Of a stretch of DNA of 13,338 nucleotides, positions 1 through 7,165 are shown in pieces (within the stretch, counting starts at the first letter, position 1; each line of letters opens with the position of its first letter). The notes below the pieces were generated by a model. It was not told the origin of the DNA, did no database searches, and saw only the letters and a program-made list of their open reading frames with translations. Origin of the DNA: W0P28-013 sp963638355 (GTDB lineage Bacteria > Bacteroidota > Bacteroidia > Bacteroidales > Paludibacteraceae); contig CAVHRT010000043.1 of assembly GCA_963638355.1 (NCBI GenBank), positions 1 through 13,338 on the forward strand, read 5' to 3'. Position numbers and translations under genes: made by a program.

Positions 1-533
1 TGGACTACGAGGCTACCACTTTCGGTAACCACGAGTTCGACAAGGGCATCGACACGCTGGCGGCTCGTATGCGCGAGGCAAATTTTCCGTACATCTGCTG
101 CAACTACGATGTGGCTTGCACTGCCATCGATGGCTTGGTGAAACCTTACATCGTTCTCGAAAAGAAAGGTTTGCGTGTGGGCATTCTCGGTCTTGGAGTA
201 GATCCGCACGGGCTGATTTTGGCGGATAATTTTGGCGGAATAAAGTACCTTGACCCAGTGGAGGCAGCCAACACGAACGCCAACAAGCTGCGCCATCAGG
301 AGAAATGCGATTTTGTGATTGCGCTGTCGCACCTTGGCTATTCGTCCGATCCCGAAGTGATGAGCGACTCGCTTATTGCTGTCAATAGTCGCGATATCGA
401 CCTGATTCTTGGCGGTCACACGCACGAAATTCGCGGTGTGTTCGACATTCCCAATGCCGATGGCAAAATAGTGAAAGTGATGCAAACGGGCAAATCCGCC
501 AAAGAACTCGACATGATTGTGGTGGAATATTGA
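1..533 (+). CDS. Metallophosphatase of the 5'-nucleotidase family, 3' part
   Basis: The gene enters from the left edge; its reading frame begins at base 3 and 176 codons precede the TGA at 531-533. The visible part starts with the metal-binding GNHEFD motif (residues 8-13 of the fragment) and near its end carries the GGHTHE motif, both hallmarks of the calcineurin-like UshA/5'-nucleotidase phosphoesterases, which hydrolyse nucleotides or related phosphoesters, usually in the periplasm. It stops soon after GGHTHE with a natural-looking end (GKSAKELDMIVVEY) and has no C-terminal substrate-binding domain. From family knowledge, Bacteroidota often encode the two UshA domains as separate neighbouring genes, so the partner may lie just outside the window. 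The family is well supported; substrate and signal peptide cannot be judged because the N-terminus is missing. Confidence 0.9.
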   Translation, partial: DYEATTFGNHEFDKGIDTLAARMREANFPYICCNYDVACTAIDGLVKPYIVLEKKGLRVGILGLGVDPHGLILADNFGGIKYLDPVEAANTNANKLRHQEKCDFVIALSHLGYSSDPEVMSDSLIAVNSRDIDLILGGHTHEIRGVFDIPNADGKIVKVMQTGKSAKELDMIVVEY

Positions 534-542
534 GCAGTGAAG

Positions 543-573
543 GATTTCTAGATTTCTGAATTCTAGATTTCTG
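543..573. repeat. Degenerate 8/7-bp tandem array (GATTTCTR)
   Basis: Four consecutive units are visible: GATTTCTA, GATTTCTG, AATTCTA and GATTTCTG. The array starts 10 bp after the stop of the metallophosphatase gene and opens a repeat-filled spacer between convergent genes. No function is evident. Confidence 0.7.
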
Positions 574-579
574 TTTTTG

Positions 580-605
580 TAGGGACGCGCCATGGCACGT
601 CCCTA
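580..605. repeat. Near-perfect palindrome, GGGACGYG family
   Basis: Two 13-bp arms meet without a loop (TAGGGACGCGCCA and TGGCACGTCCCTA) and differ at one position, C opposite A. In RNA of the minus strand this becomes a U-G wobble, so the hairpin would be more stable there. The end read on the plus strand is followed by TTTTC, so it might also help end transcription between the convergent genes. Related copies lie at 8403-8422 and 10109-10128. Confidence 0.8.
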
Positions 606-678
606 TTTTCGTGTCGCGCGAGATTTGCAATCCCGCGCTCGCTGTATCATTCGGATTTGTAAACCATGGGAAACGAAA

Positions 679-697
679 GGACGCACTCAGTGCGTCC
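679..697. repeat. Inverted repeat GGACGCACT-c-AGTGCGTCC
   Basis: Two perfect 9-bp arms are separated by one base. It shares the GGACG/CGTCC ends of the palindrome at 580-605 but has a different centre, so it is a relative rather than a copy. It lies in the spacer between convergent genes and could act as a bidirectional terminator-like hairpin. Confidence 0.75.
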
Positions 698-707
698 CTA
701 CTGTTTC

Positions 708-727
708 GGGCGAATAATCATTCGCCC
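708..727. repeat. Inverted repeat GGGCGAAT-aatc-ATTCGCCC
   Basis: Two perfect 8-bp arms flank a 4-nt loop, 10 bp beyond the previous inverted repeat. The right arm is followed by CCTATAA. With the two preceding palindromes it forms a cluster of three different hairpins within 150 bp. Confidence 0.75.
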
Positions 728-762
728 CTATAATTCAACGTTTCAACATAAACCCAGAAACA

Positions 763-782
763 GAAATTGCGCTAGCAATTTC
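763..782. repeat. Inverted repeat GAAATTGC-gcta-GCAATTTC
   Basis: Two perfect 8-bp arms enclose a 4-nt loop. It ends 18 bp before the stop codon of the minus-strand lipoprotein gene. A close relative (AAATTGC-tggc-GCAATTT) lies at 8357-8374. Confidence 0.7.
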
Positions 783-800
783 GAGAAATTTAGAAACTAC

Positions 801-1175
801 TTATTCCTGCGTAAATGTGCAGTCGCCAATCACTAGTTGACCGTCGGCATTCACTACGCCGCGCCAAATGGAGTCGGATGTGAGGCAGCAGAGTTCGCTG
901 TGTGAGCCGGAAACTCCGCCCGTGATGGTGTCGTTACGACCAACATAGTAGCCGCAGTAGGCGAGCGTGTCGACATGAGCGTCCCAAATTTCGCACGAGG
1001 TGAATTTCAGCGTCATCTGGCGACCATTGCAGTCGGTTGTTGTCCAAGTGCTGCCCATAAAGTGGTTGTCGCACGCGTCGGTGGTGGTGCCTTCGCTCAT
1101 TGCACCTTCGGGACAGCCCGTAAGCGTGCAAGCCAAGACGGCAAGCAGAGCATATTTCGTTTTTTTGTGAAGCAT
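801..1175 (-). CDS. Small cysteine-rich lipoprotein, unknown function
   Basis: The 124-residue product begins with a basic, hydrophobic signal peptide ending in the lipobox LTGC, so Cys21 should be lipidated and the protein anchored in the cell envelope. The mature part is short, rich in Thr, Gly and Asp, and contains seven further cysteines including an adjacent pair (ELCC), suggesting disulfides after export. The segment after residue 40 (GSTWTTTDCNGRQMTLKF) resembles the start of small lipocalin-like beta-barrel lipoproteins common in Bacteroidota, but this is only a resemblance. The gene lies 104 bp downstream of glgB on the same strand, behind two tandem-repeat arrays, and may be transcribed separately; no promoter was recognised. 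It is a real gene judging by the signal peptide; no function is assigned. Confidence 0.75.
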   Translation of the reverse strand: MLHKKTKYALLAVLACTLTGCPEGAMSEGTTTDACDNHFMGSTWTTTDCNGRQMTLKFTSCEIWDAHVDTLAYCGYYVGRNDTITGGVSGSHSELCCLTSDSIWRGVVNADGQLVIGDCTFTQE

Positions 1176-1182
1176 CTTTTTA

Positions 1183-1215
1183 ATTGATAATTGACAATTG
1201 ATGATTGATAATTAG
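1183..1215. repeat. Heptanucleotide array (ATTGAYR)
   Basis: Four exact 7-bp units (ATTGATA, ATTGACA, ATTGATG, ATTGATA) are followed by a partial ATTAG. The array begins 8 bp upstream of the start codon of the minus-strand lipoprotein gene, so it lies in that gene's leader. Confidence 0.85.
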
Positions 1216-1246
1216 GCAGTTACGTGAATAATTGCCGTGCCAAAAT

Positions 1247-1274
1247 CTTGTTACTTGCGACTTGCTTCTTGCAA
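1247..1274. repeat. Heptanucleotide array (CTTGNNN)
   Basis: Four 7-bp units: CTTGTTA, CTTGCGA, CTTGCTT, CTTGCAA. The array ends 5 bp from the glgB stop codon. The same family recurs at 10295-10322 and 10870-10890, always in the same orientation. Confidence 0.85.
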
Positions 1275-1279
1275 CTAAA

Positions 1280-3280
1280 TCACTGCAGCCGCAGCACCAA
1301 CGCCGAGCGGCTCGGAATGTAGAGTTTGAGCCATTCTTTGTTTTTCAGATGACTTGGTTGCGTGTAGTGTACCACGGTGTCGTCGCTGAAGCCGAAGCCG
1401 CCAAATTGCTTGGCATCGGTGTTTAGCACCACTTTGTAAGCGCCTTTCTTCACCAAAATGCCGTAGTCGATGAAAGATTTTTGACCATTGAAGTTGAACA
1501 CAAACAGCAGATCGCGGCGTTTGTAAGCCACCAGTTGGTCGCCTTCGTTGTCCCAAACCTTCTCAATTGGTGTTTCGTTGAATTTCTTTTCGCTCTCAAT
1601 CAGATGCACCATGTCGTTGTCGAACTCGTTCAAATCGTGGTAGAGCAGGCGATCGTTGTCGACCAATTCCCACTGGCGGCGCGCATATTTGTACGACCAG
1701 CCATTGCCTTCGCGCGGAAAATCGATCCATTCGGGGTGACCAAATTCGTTGCCCATGAAGTTGAGGTAGCCGCCATTGATGGTCGATGCCGTTATTAGGC
1801 GAATCATCTTATGCAGTGCCACGCCGCGGTTCACACGGAATGTCTCGTCACCCTTCTGCATGTGCCAATACATGTCCGAATCTATCAGGCGGAAGATGAT
1901 GGTTTTGTCGCCAACAAGCGCTTGATCGTGGCTTTCGGCGTACGAAATGGTCTTTTCGCCAGCGCGGCGGTTGGTCATCTCCCAGAAGATGTGACCCGCT
2001 TTCCAGTCCTCATCTTTCACCTCTTTGATGTATTTTATCCAGAAATCGGGAATGCCCATGGCCATGCGGTAGTCGAATCCCATGCCACCATCGGCAAATG
2101 GCACAGCCAACTCGGGCAGACCGCTCATCTCTTCGGCAATGGTTATGGCGTTGGGATTTACTTGGTGTATCAGTTTGTTTGCCAAAGTCAAATAGCAGAG
2201 CGCATCGCCATCTTGGTTCATGTTGTAGTAGTCGGCATAGTTGCCAAAATCCTGTCCCAGACCATGATTGCGATATATCATCGAGGTTACGCCATCGAAA
2301 CGGAAGCCATCGAAATGATACTCTTCGAGCCAAAATTTGCAATTTGACAACAAAAAGTGCAAAACTTCGTTTTTGTTGTAGTTGAAACAGAGCGAATCCC
2401 ACGCTGGATGTTCGCGCCTGTCGCCTCCGTGGAAGTATTGATAGGGCGTGCCATCGAATCGACCAAGCCCTTCAACCTCGTTTTTCACGGCATGCGAGTG
2501 CACAATGTCCATGATCACCGCAATGTCGTGCCGGTGGGCTTCGTCGATGAGTTGTTTCAGTTCGTCGGGCGTGCCAAAGCGCGACGAGGCAGCGAAGAAA
2601 CTCGACACATGGTAGCCAAACGAGCCGTAGTAGGGGTGTTCCTGCACGGCCATTATTTGAATGCAGTTGTAGCCATCTTTGATGATACGCGGCAACACAT
2701 TTTCGCGAAATTCGTTGTAGGTGCCGACTTTCTCTTGATTTGTGGCCATGCCTATGTGGCACTCGTAAATCATCAGCGGCTGTGTTTGCGGTTTGAAGTG
2801 TTTCACACGGAATTTGTACTCGTGCTCTGGCGCCCACACTTGTGCCGAAAAAATCTTGGTGTCTTCGTCTTGAACCACGCGCCGAGCCCACGCAGGAATG
2901 CGTTCGCCGCAACCGCCGTTCCATTCTACCAAGAGCTTGTAAAGATCGCCGTGATGCATGGCTTTTTCCTGAAAACGACCTTCCCAAATGCCGTTGTCGA
3001 GCCGCTCTAGACGATAGTTTTCATCTTTTTGCCAGTTGTTGAATGTGCCAATCACATAGATGGCCGTGGCGTTGGGCGCCCATTCGCGAAAATACCAACT
3101 GCGTTTTACTTTGTGTAGACCAAAATAGAGATAGCCCGACGCAAAGTCGGACAACGAGCGGTTGTCGCGCCCGAGCAATTCTTTCTCTTTCCAAACGGCG
3201 TAGTCGTGGCGACCTTGCAATGCCATTGCAAATGGTTCCAACAATGGGTCGTTTTTGATGATTTTCAAAGAATTTTCCAT
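1280..3280 (-). CDS. glgB: 1,4-alpha-glucan branching enzyme (GH13, eukaryotic-like type)
   Basis: The 666-residue enzyme introduces alpha-1,6 branches into glycogen. An N-terminal CBM48 beta-sandwich spans about residues 55-150 (FREWAPNATAIYVIGTFNNW). The catalytic (beta/alpha)8 barrel follows, with the GH13 signature regions DIVHSH (258-263), GFRFDGVTSM with the predicted nucleophile Asp329, AEEMSG with the predicted acid/base Glu383, and ESHDQ with Asp452. An all-beta C-terminal domain ends at residue 666. The length and the motif forms (RFDGVTSM, AEEMSGLP) match the eukaryotic-like GH13 branching enzymes common in Bacteroidota rather than the longer E. coli GlgB. The ATG at 3280 gives an intact N-terminal helix region. 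The gene follows yhcH with a 16-nt gap and is probably cotranscribed with it. All catalytic residues are present, so activity is expected. Confidence 0.96.
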   Translation of the reverse strand: MENSLKIIKNDPLLEPFAMALQGRHDYAVWKEKELLGRDNRSLSDFASGYLYFGLHKVKRSWYFREWAPNATAIYVIGTFNNWQKDENYRLERLDNGIWEGRFQEKAMHHGDLYKLLVEWNGGCGERIPAWARRVVQDEDTKIFSAQVWAPEHEYKFRVKHFKPQTQPLMIYECHIGMATNQEKVGTYNEFRENVLPRIIKDGYNCIQIMAVQEHPYYGSFGYHVSSFFAASSRFGTPDELKQLIDEAHRHDIAVIMDIVHSHAVKNEVEGLGRFDGTPYQYFHGGDRREHPAWDSLCFNYNKNEVLHFLLSNCKFWLEEYHFDGFRFDGVTSMIYRNHGLGQDFGNYADYYNMNQDGDALCYLTLANKLIHQVNPNAITIAEEMSGLPELAVPFADGGMGFDYRMAMGIPDFWIKYIKEVKDEDWKAGHIFWEMTNRRAGEKTISYAESHDQALVGDKTIIFRLIDSDMYWHMQKGDETFRVNRGVALHKMIRLITASTINGGYLNFMGNEFGHPEWIDFPREGNGWSYKYARRQWELVDNDRLLYHDLNEFDNDMVHLIESEKKFNETPIEKVWDNEGDQLVAYKRRDLLFVFNFNGQKSFIDYGILVKKGAYKVVLNTDAKQFGGFGFSDDTVVHYTQPSHLKNKEWLKLYIPSRSALVLRLQ

Positions 3281-3296
3281 GTCTATGTTTAGTTTT

Positions 3297-3740
3297 TTAT
3301 TTTATCAAAATTTTGACCACCAACTTTTTAAGCAAACCTTGTGCCATTGCGGGCGCGTGAGCATCTTCGGGAAAGAAGATGACAAACTGCCCTGGCTGCA
3401 CTTGCAGGCGTGTGGCGTATTCATCGGCAAAAAATGCTATGTCGCGCTCGGCATCGTAGGGCTGTTGCACGGCGCGGCAATCGGCAGTTGGTCGCCAGCC
3501 CATGGTTTCGGTGGTCGATATTGGCATCTGCACATCGATGTAGCGCTGGTGCGCCTCGAGTTGAGCCGTGGTCTTGCCTTCGGCCGTCGCCACGCTGATG
3601 TAGAGTCGCTCGCTATCGAGCGTAATTTTGCCATCGGGCAACGACGCCAAATCGTGCGTGCGCAAAAATTCGAACGCCTGACCCAACAACGGGTGCAATG
3701 CAGCGTAACGGTTAGCATTTTGTATCGAATCGAGAATCAT
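3297..3740 (-). CDS. YhcH/YjgK/YiaL family protein (EbgC-like cupin)
   Basis: The 147-residue protein belongs to the YhcH/TabA/EbgC family of small cupin-fold proteins. Diagnostic stretches are LEAHQRYIDVQ (61-71), giving candidate metal ligands Glu62 and His64, and FFPEDAHAP (122-130) with His128. Its length is normal (about 150 residues). Characterised relatives include the EbgC subunit of the evolved beta-galactosidase, TabA, and YhcH of sialic acid operons, where a role in sugar anomer interconversion has been proposed; the true activity here is unknown. It precedes glgB by 16 nt, so a carbohydrate-related role is plausible. The start at 3740 is the first Met of the frame and matches the family's N-terminus (MILDSI). 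A TTTCAAA repeat array begins 10 bp upstream of the ATG, inside the leader. Confidence 0.92.
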   Translation of the reverse strand: MILDSIQNANRYAALHPLLGQAFEFLRTHDLASLPDGKITLDSERLYISVATAEGKTTAQLEAHQRYIDVQMPISTTETMGWRPTADCRAVQQPYDAERDIAFFADEYATRLQVQPGQFVIFFPEDAHAPAMAQGLLKKLVVKILIK

Positions 3741-3750
3741 GGCTTCGCAG

Positions 3751-3785
3751 TTTCAGATTTCAAATTTCAAATTTCAAATTTTCGG
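3751..3785. repeat. Heptanucleotide array (TTTCAAA)
   Basis: Units TTTCAGA, TTTCAAA three times, and a degenerate TTTTCGG, in exact 7-bp register. It lies 10 bp upstream of the yhcH start. The array at 7379-7409 is the same family in the opposite orientation (ATTTGAA). Confidence 0.88.
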
Positions 3786-3790
3786 TATCC

Positions 3791-3850
3791 ATGACTTTCT
3801 GCAGTTGGTCGTGGTTACCGAAAGTCATAGTCTTAGTCAAAAGTCAATGT
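3791..3850. repeat. Composite intergenic repeat, copy 1 (20-mer between inverted arms, AGTC tail)
   Basis: Perfect 9-bp arms ATGACTTTC (3791-3799) and GAAAGTCAT (3820-3828) enclose exactly the 20-mer TGCAGTTGGTCGTGGTTACC (3800-3819), which recurs at 7303, 8434 and 10141. The right arm continues into a short array of AGTC units (AGTCAT, AGTCTT, AGTCAAA, AGTCAAT), overlapping the stop region of the lipoprotein gene that ends at 3844. The copy at 8434 has the same GAAAGTCAT arm and AGTC tail. Confidence 0.8.
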
Positions 3851-4665
3851 CTAAATTTCTCTTCCAAAATTTTCTGGCGCACAAGGCTACGTTTTTGCAG
3901 ATCTTTCAGTTTTGTGATGTCCGAAAGGGTTGTGGCGAGTTGATATGTTGCCACAAATGCCTTCAATTCGTCAGCGGTGAGCGTGTAGGCGTAAGTTTTC
4001 GTGCCTACAAAGGTCACTTTTACTTTATCATCTTGGTGCGATGTCCAAAATTCGGGCAAATCGCCTAGCAGATCAGAGCGGAAAAGCACCGTTTCGTGTG
4101 TCGTGCCGAGGTCGGTGAATGTGTTGCGGTCGCTCTCGGTGGCTGCTTTGCTCTCGGCATAGATGTCACCAACCGATAGACGAATGCGGTCGTAATTGAT
4201 CGGTTTGCCGCAATAGTGCGCCGTCACGAACATTTGCCCAGTTTCGTCGGTGTAGGGTTTCACGTAGTTGCGTCCGAGGTTCCATTCGGTGCGCAGCAAG
4301 CGATAGGTGTAGTTGCCGTATTGCTGAAATTTCTCGTTTTTCTCGAAAATGAAAGGTTTGGTTTGCACCTCGGCTTCGGCATTTTTTTGCGGCAGCAGAC
4401 TGTCGACATAGACCAAATTTCGCGCAATCTCGCTCAATTCTATCTTCCAAGCAAGCGTGTCGGCCTGTCTGCGATACGAAATCAGTTTCGGAAAATTCTG
4501 ATGCACCGAGTCGAGTGGCATTTTGGCGGCTTCCAAGTTGCCCGCTTCGTAGAGCGTTCGTGCCTCATCAACAAAGGCTTGTGCGCGCTCCTCGTCGGTT
4601 GGCTGGTGGGCGCAACTGGCGCAAACTATTGCTATCAAACTGAGTATTTCAATTGTTCGTTTCAT
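3844..4665 (-). CDS. Predicted lipoprotein, unknown function
   Basis: The 273-residue product has a signal peptide (MKRTIEILSLIAIVCASC) with lipobox, so Cys18 is the likely lipidation site. Residues about 23-60 look helical with a TPR-like sequence (AQAFVDEARTLYEAGNLEAA, then LDSVHQNFPKL). Residues about 140-240 appear beta-rich, and the last 30 are strongly charged and probably helical (KLKDLQKRSLVRQK). I do not recognise a named family; conserved Bacteroidota lipoproteins of this build are usually hypothetical. The start codon lies 17 bp inside the DUF2007 gene, indicating translational coupling and membership of the DUF1015-DUF2007 unit. The stop codon is embedded in an AGTC-type repeat, so the last residues may be repeat-derived. 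Confidence 0.85.
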   Translation of the reverse strand: MKRTIEILSLIAIVCASCAHQPTDEERAQAFVDEARTLYEAGNLEAAKMPLDSVHQNFPKLISYRRQADTLAWKIELSEIARNLVYVDSLLPQKNAEAEVQTKPFIFEKNEKFQQYGNYTYRLLRTEWNLGRNYVKPYTDETGQMFVTAHYCGKPINYDRIRLSVGDIYAESKAATESDRNTFTDLGTTHETVLFRSDLLGDLPEFWTSHQDDKVKVTFVGTKTYAYTLTADELKAFVATYQLATTLSDITKLKDLQKRSLVRQKILEEKFRH

Positions 4666-4918
4666 CGCTATTTTGCTCTATTGCATTCAAAATTTCGGTG
4701 GCTCGTTCGGCATCGCGCTCGAAAATGTGCAGACGATAACCGCTGCCTTGCGAGGCAAACATGGGGTAGAGTTGCACCGCGTTGCTGTCGGTGACAAATG
4801 CCTCAATTCCATTGTCGACCAAGACCGCCTCGGCATATTGCGCCTCTGCTAGATTGGCGTAGATGCGGATTACTATGGTGGTGTCGTTGTTCAAAATTTC
4901 AGATTGCGCGTTGTCCAT
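4649..4918 (-). CDS. DUF2007-type putative signal-transducing protein
   Basis: The small soluble protein of 89 residues fits DUF2007, whose members are about 70-100 residues with an ACT-like or PII-like alpha/beta fold of unknown function. Family-like features are the first strand and helix (IRIYANLAEAQYAEAVLVDN), GIEAFV at about residues 37-42, and the second half YRLHIFERDAERATEIL. I chose the ATG at 4918; a longer frame from 4990 would overlap DUF1015 by 55 bp and add an Arg-rich, low-quality N-terminus. With this start the gene sits 17 nt after the DUF1015 stop and overlaps the downstream lipoprotein start by 17 bp. Function is unknown; the location suggests cotranscription with both neighbours. 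Confidence 0.85.
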   Translation of the reverse strand: MDNAQSEILNNDTTIVIRIYANLAEAQYAEAVLVDNGIEAFVTDSNAVQLYPMFASQGSGYRLHIFERDAERATEILNAIEQNSDETNN

Positions 4919-4935
4919 CGGTCTGCGCCTGTTTT

Positions 4936-6183
4936 TTAGTCGTCGATTTTGTGGATTATCAGTCCTGAGCGCAGTTTGGGCTCGAACCATGTGGTTTTGG
5001 GTGGCATAATGTTGCCCGAGTCGGCTATGTTGATAATTTGCTGCATCGAGACGGGGTAGAGTGCCAATGCCATGCGCATTTCGCCGCTATCGACGCGCTT
5101 TTGCAATTCGCCAAGTCCGCGAATGCCCCCTACAAAATCAATTCGTGTGTCCCTTCGCAGGTCTTTTATTCCTAAAATCTCGTCGAGAATCAGATTCGAC
5201 GACACGGTAACATCAAGCACGCCAATGGGATCGTTGTCGTCGTAGGTGTCGGCATGCGCAGTGAGCGAGTACCAATGTCCGCCCAAATACATGCCAAAAT
5301 TGTGCAAATGCGTGGGCTTGTAAATAGCTGTGCCTTTGTCCTCTACGTCGAAATGCTTTGCTAATTTCTCCAAAAATTGTTGTTCGGTGAGACCGTTCAA
5401 ATCTTTCACCACGCGGTTGTAGTCGATAACTGTGAGTTGATCATCGGGGAAGCAGACCGCCAAAAAGTAGTTGTATTCTTCGTCGCCGCGGTGGTTTGGA
5501 TTTTCTTTTCGGCGTTCGGCACCAACCAACGCAGCCGCCGCCGAGCGATGGTGACCATCGGCAATGTAGAGCGCGGGCATAGCGGCAAAAAGTTCTGTAA
5601 TGCGCTGAATATCAGCCTTATCGTTTACAATCCAGAAGTGATGGCCAAAACCGTCGGGCGCCACAAAATCGTATTCTGGCTTGCCCGCTGTGATGCGTTT
5701 CACGATGGCGTTCAGCTCGTCGTTGTGCGGGTAGGCAAAGAACACTGGCTCGATGTTGGCCGAGTTGATGCGCACATGTTTCATGCGATCTTCCTCTTTG
5801 TCACGGCGCGTGAGTTCGTGTTTTTTGATTATTCCATTCAGATAGTCATCTACCGAAGCAGCGACGCACAATCCATATTGCGTTTTGCCGTTCATGGTTT
5901 GTGCGTAGATGTAGTAATGGTCGTCGGTGTCCTGCACCAGCCAACCTTTTTGTTGGAATTTGTGGAAATTCTCCACCGCCTTGTCGTACACGCGCAGATC
6001 GTGTTCGTCGGTGCCAACGGGGAAATCAATTTCGGGTTTGATGATGTGATAGAGCGACATTTCGTTGCCCTCGGCTTCGGCTCGAGCCTCGTCCGAATTC
6101 AGCACATCGTATGGGCGCGAAGCCACTTTTTCGACCAATTCGCGTGGTGGTCGCACGCCTTTGAAAGGTTTAATTGTTGCCAT
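4936..6183 (-). CDS. DUF1015 family protein
   Basis: The 415-residue cytosolic protein matches DUF1015 along its length: PFKGVRPP near the N-terminus (residues 6-13), SRPYDVLNSDEA (22-33), LYHIIKPE (44-51), KHELTRRDKEEDR (121-133) and the central ADGHHRSAA (208-216), the family's most conserved motif and a likely active site. No transmembrane or signal segment is present. The biochemical role was long unassigned. In Bacteroidota these genes often lie beside serine biosynthesis genes, and here the gene is directly downstream of cysE, which uses serine; a serine-related role is an inference. The ATG at 6183 (MATIKPFKG) fits the family start; a Met 13 codons upstream would place the start in the leader. 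A strong Bacteroidota promoter lies at 6220-6251. Confidence 0.93.
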   Translation of the reverse strand: MATIKPFKGVRPPRELVEKVASRPYDVLNSDEARAEAEGNEMSLYHIIKPEIDFPVGTDEHDLRVYDKAVENFHKFQQKGWLVQDTDDHYYIYAQTMNGKTQYGLCVAASVDDYLNGIIKKHELTRRDKEEDRMKHVRINSANIEPVFFAYPHNDELNAIVKRITAGKPEYDFVAPDGFGHHFWIVNDKADIQRITELFAAMPALYIADGHHRSAAAALVGAERRKENPNHRGDEEYNYFLAVCFPDDQLTVIDYNRVVKDLNGLTEQQFLEKLAKHFDVEDKGTAIYKPTHLHNFGMYLGGHWYSLTAHADTYDDNDPIGVLDVTVSSNLILDEILGIKDLRRDTRIDFVGGIRGLGELQKRVDSGEMRMALALYPVSMQQIINIADSGNIMPPKTTWFEPKLRSGLIIHKIDD

Positions 6184-6219
6184 TTTTGTGAGTTCTATAA
6201 TATGGTGTTCACAATTCGG

Positions 6220-6251
6220 CAAAGTTACAAGTTTTTTTTATAATGTGCAAA
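6220..6251 (-). promoter_or_regulatory. Bacteroidota-type promoter for DUF1015
   Basis: On the minus strand TTTG (6248-6251) and TAACTTTG (6220-6227) match the -33 and -7 elements (TTTG and TAnnTTTG) perfectly with a 20-nt spacer. The predicted start near 6214 leaves a leader of about 30 nt before the ATG at 6183. The -33 flank and the region from TTGTAAC on are identical to the promoter at 10241-10272. Confidence 0.75.
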
Positions 6252-6258
6252 CGCATGA

Positions 6259-6287
6259 ACTATGACTCTTTACGATGACTAAGACTT
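6259..6287. repeat. Degenerate AGTC-type repeat
   Basis: Read on the minus strand this is AAGTCTTAGTCATCG followed by AAAGAGTCATAG, resembling the AGTC tails at 3823-3850 and 8457-8483 but in the opposite orientation. It lies between the cysE stop codon and the DUF1015 promoter. Confidence 0.45.
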
Positions 6288-6288
6288 A

Positions 6289-7149
6289 TCATTTTTTCTG
6301 CGTTATGGTGCTGCCTGCGGGCACATCGCGATCGACCCACACGTTGCCGCCAACTACTGCGCCGCGCCCCACAGTGATGCGCCCAAGAATGGTGGAATTG
6401 GCGTAGATTATCACATCGTCTTCGATGATTGGGTGGCGCGGAATGCCTTTTATCGGGTTGCCATTTTCGTCGAGCGGAAAACTCTTGGCACCGAGCGTCA
6501 CGCCTTGGTAAATCTTCACATTGTTGCCAATCACGGCGGTCTCGCCAATCACAGTGCCAGTGCCGTGGTCGATGGTGAAACGTCGTCCGATGGTGGCGCC
6601 TGGGTGAATGTCGATGCCCGTTTCGCTGTGCGCCATTTCGGTGATGATGCGCGGAATGAGCGGCACACCAAGTCGCAGCAGTTCGTGCGCTATGCGGTAG
6701 TTGCTGATGGCGCGAATCACGGGGTAGCAAAAGATTACTTCGGTGCGACTTTTGGCCGCTGGATCGCCATCGTAGGCTGCATCAACATCGTCGCTGAGTG
6801 TGTCGCGCAGGGCGGGCAATTGTTCAACGAAAGCCTCGGCCATGGCTTGCGCCTTTTGGCGCGTGGCAGGCGAATCTTTTTCGCGACCTTCGAAACAAAG
6901 TCCTGCCAAAATCTGCTCGGTGAGTTGGCGGCTCACGGCCTCCACTTGCACGCCAATGCGGTAGGGCAGCGTGGTGGCGTTCACTATCGATTGTCCGAAA
7001 AATCCGGGAAAAAGAATGCTGCGTAGCGTGTCGACAATCTGCCCAAGCACTTGCGTGTTTGGCATGGGCGTGGTGCCGCTCTGCTGATGATAAAGTGCCG
7101 AATTGTGCCGTGTGTCGGCCAGTTGTTCGATGGTGTGTGCGATATTCAT
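6289..7149 (-). CDS. cysE: Serine O-acetyltransferase
   Basis: The 286-residue enzyme transfers acetyl from acetyl-CoA to L-serine, giving O-acetylserine, the precursor for cysteine synthase. The N-terminal helical domain spans about residues 1-160. A left-handed beta-helix of hexapeptide repeats follows from about 175 (DIHPGATIG, TVIGETAVIG, VKIYQGVTLGA, then IIEDDVIIYANSTILG). The catalytic Asp-His pair corresponds to Asp194-His195 in FTIDHGTG, with Asp180 and His174 in the serine site. Length and the long helical N-terminus resemble the EpsC/CysE type. The start at 7149 follows an A-tract (CCACAAAAAAAATG), typical for Bacteroidota. Its stop lies 105 bp upstream of DUF1015, which has its own promoter. 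The leader contains a repeat shared with queG (7166-7215). Confidence 0.95.
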   Translation of the reverse strand: MNIAHTIEQLADTRHNSALYHQQSGTTPMPNTQVLGQIVDTLRSILFPGFFGQSIVNATTLPYRIGVQVEAVSRQLTEQILAGLCFEGREKDSPATRQKAQAMAEAFVEQLPALRDTLSDDVDAAYDGDPAAKSRTEVIFCYPVIRAISNYRIAHELLRLGVPLIPRIITEMAHSETGIDIHPGATIGRRFTIDHGTGTVIGETAVIGNNVKIYQGVTLGAKSFPLDENGNPIKGIPRHPIIEDDVIIYANSTILGRITVGRGAVVGGNVWVDRDVPAGSTITQKK

Positions 7150-7165
7150 TTTTTTTGTGGTTGAT

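Noticed and set aside
534..800. Small RNA or tRNA gene in the convergent spacer
   Set aside because: No cloverleaf or known RNA signature; the hairpins belong to repeat families.
1811..3010. Plus-strand open frames opposite glgB
   Set aside because: Antisense shadows of a complete GH13 enzyme; no domain features.
4919..4990. Longer DUF2007 start at 4990
   Set aside because: It would overlap DUF1015 and add an Arg-rich N-terminus unlike the family; ATG at 4918 fits better.
5377..6243. Open frame of 288 codons on the plus strand
   Set aside because: It is fully antisense to DUF1015, which has all family motifs; the product (runs of Val, Phe, His) looks like a reverse-strand translation.
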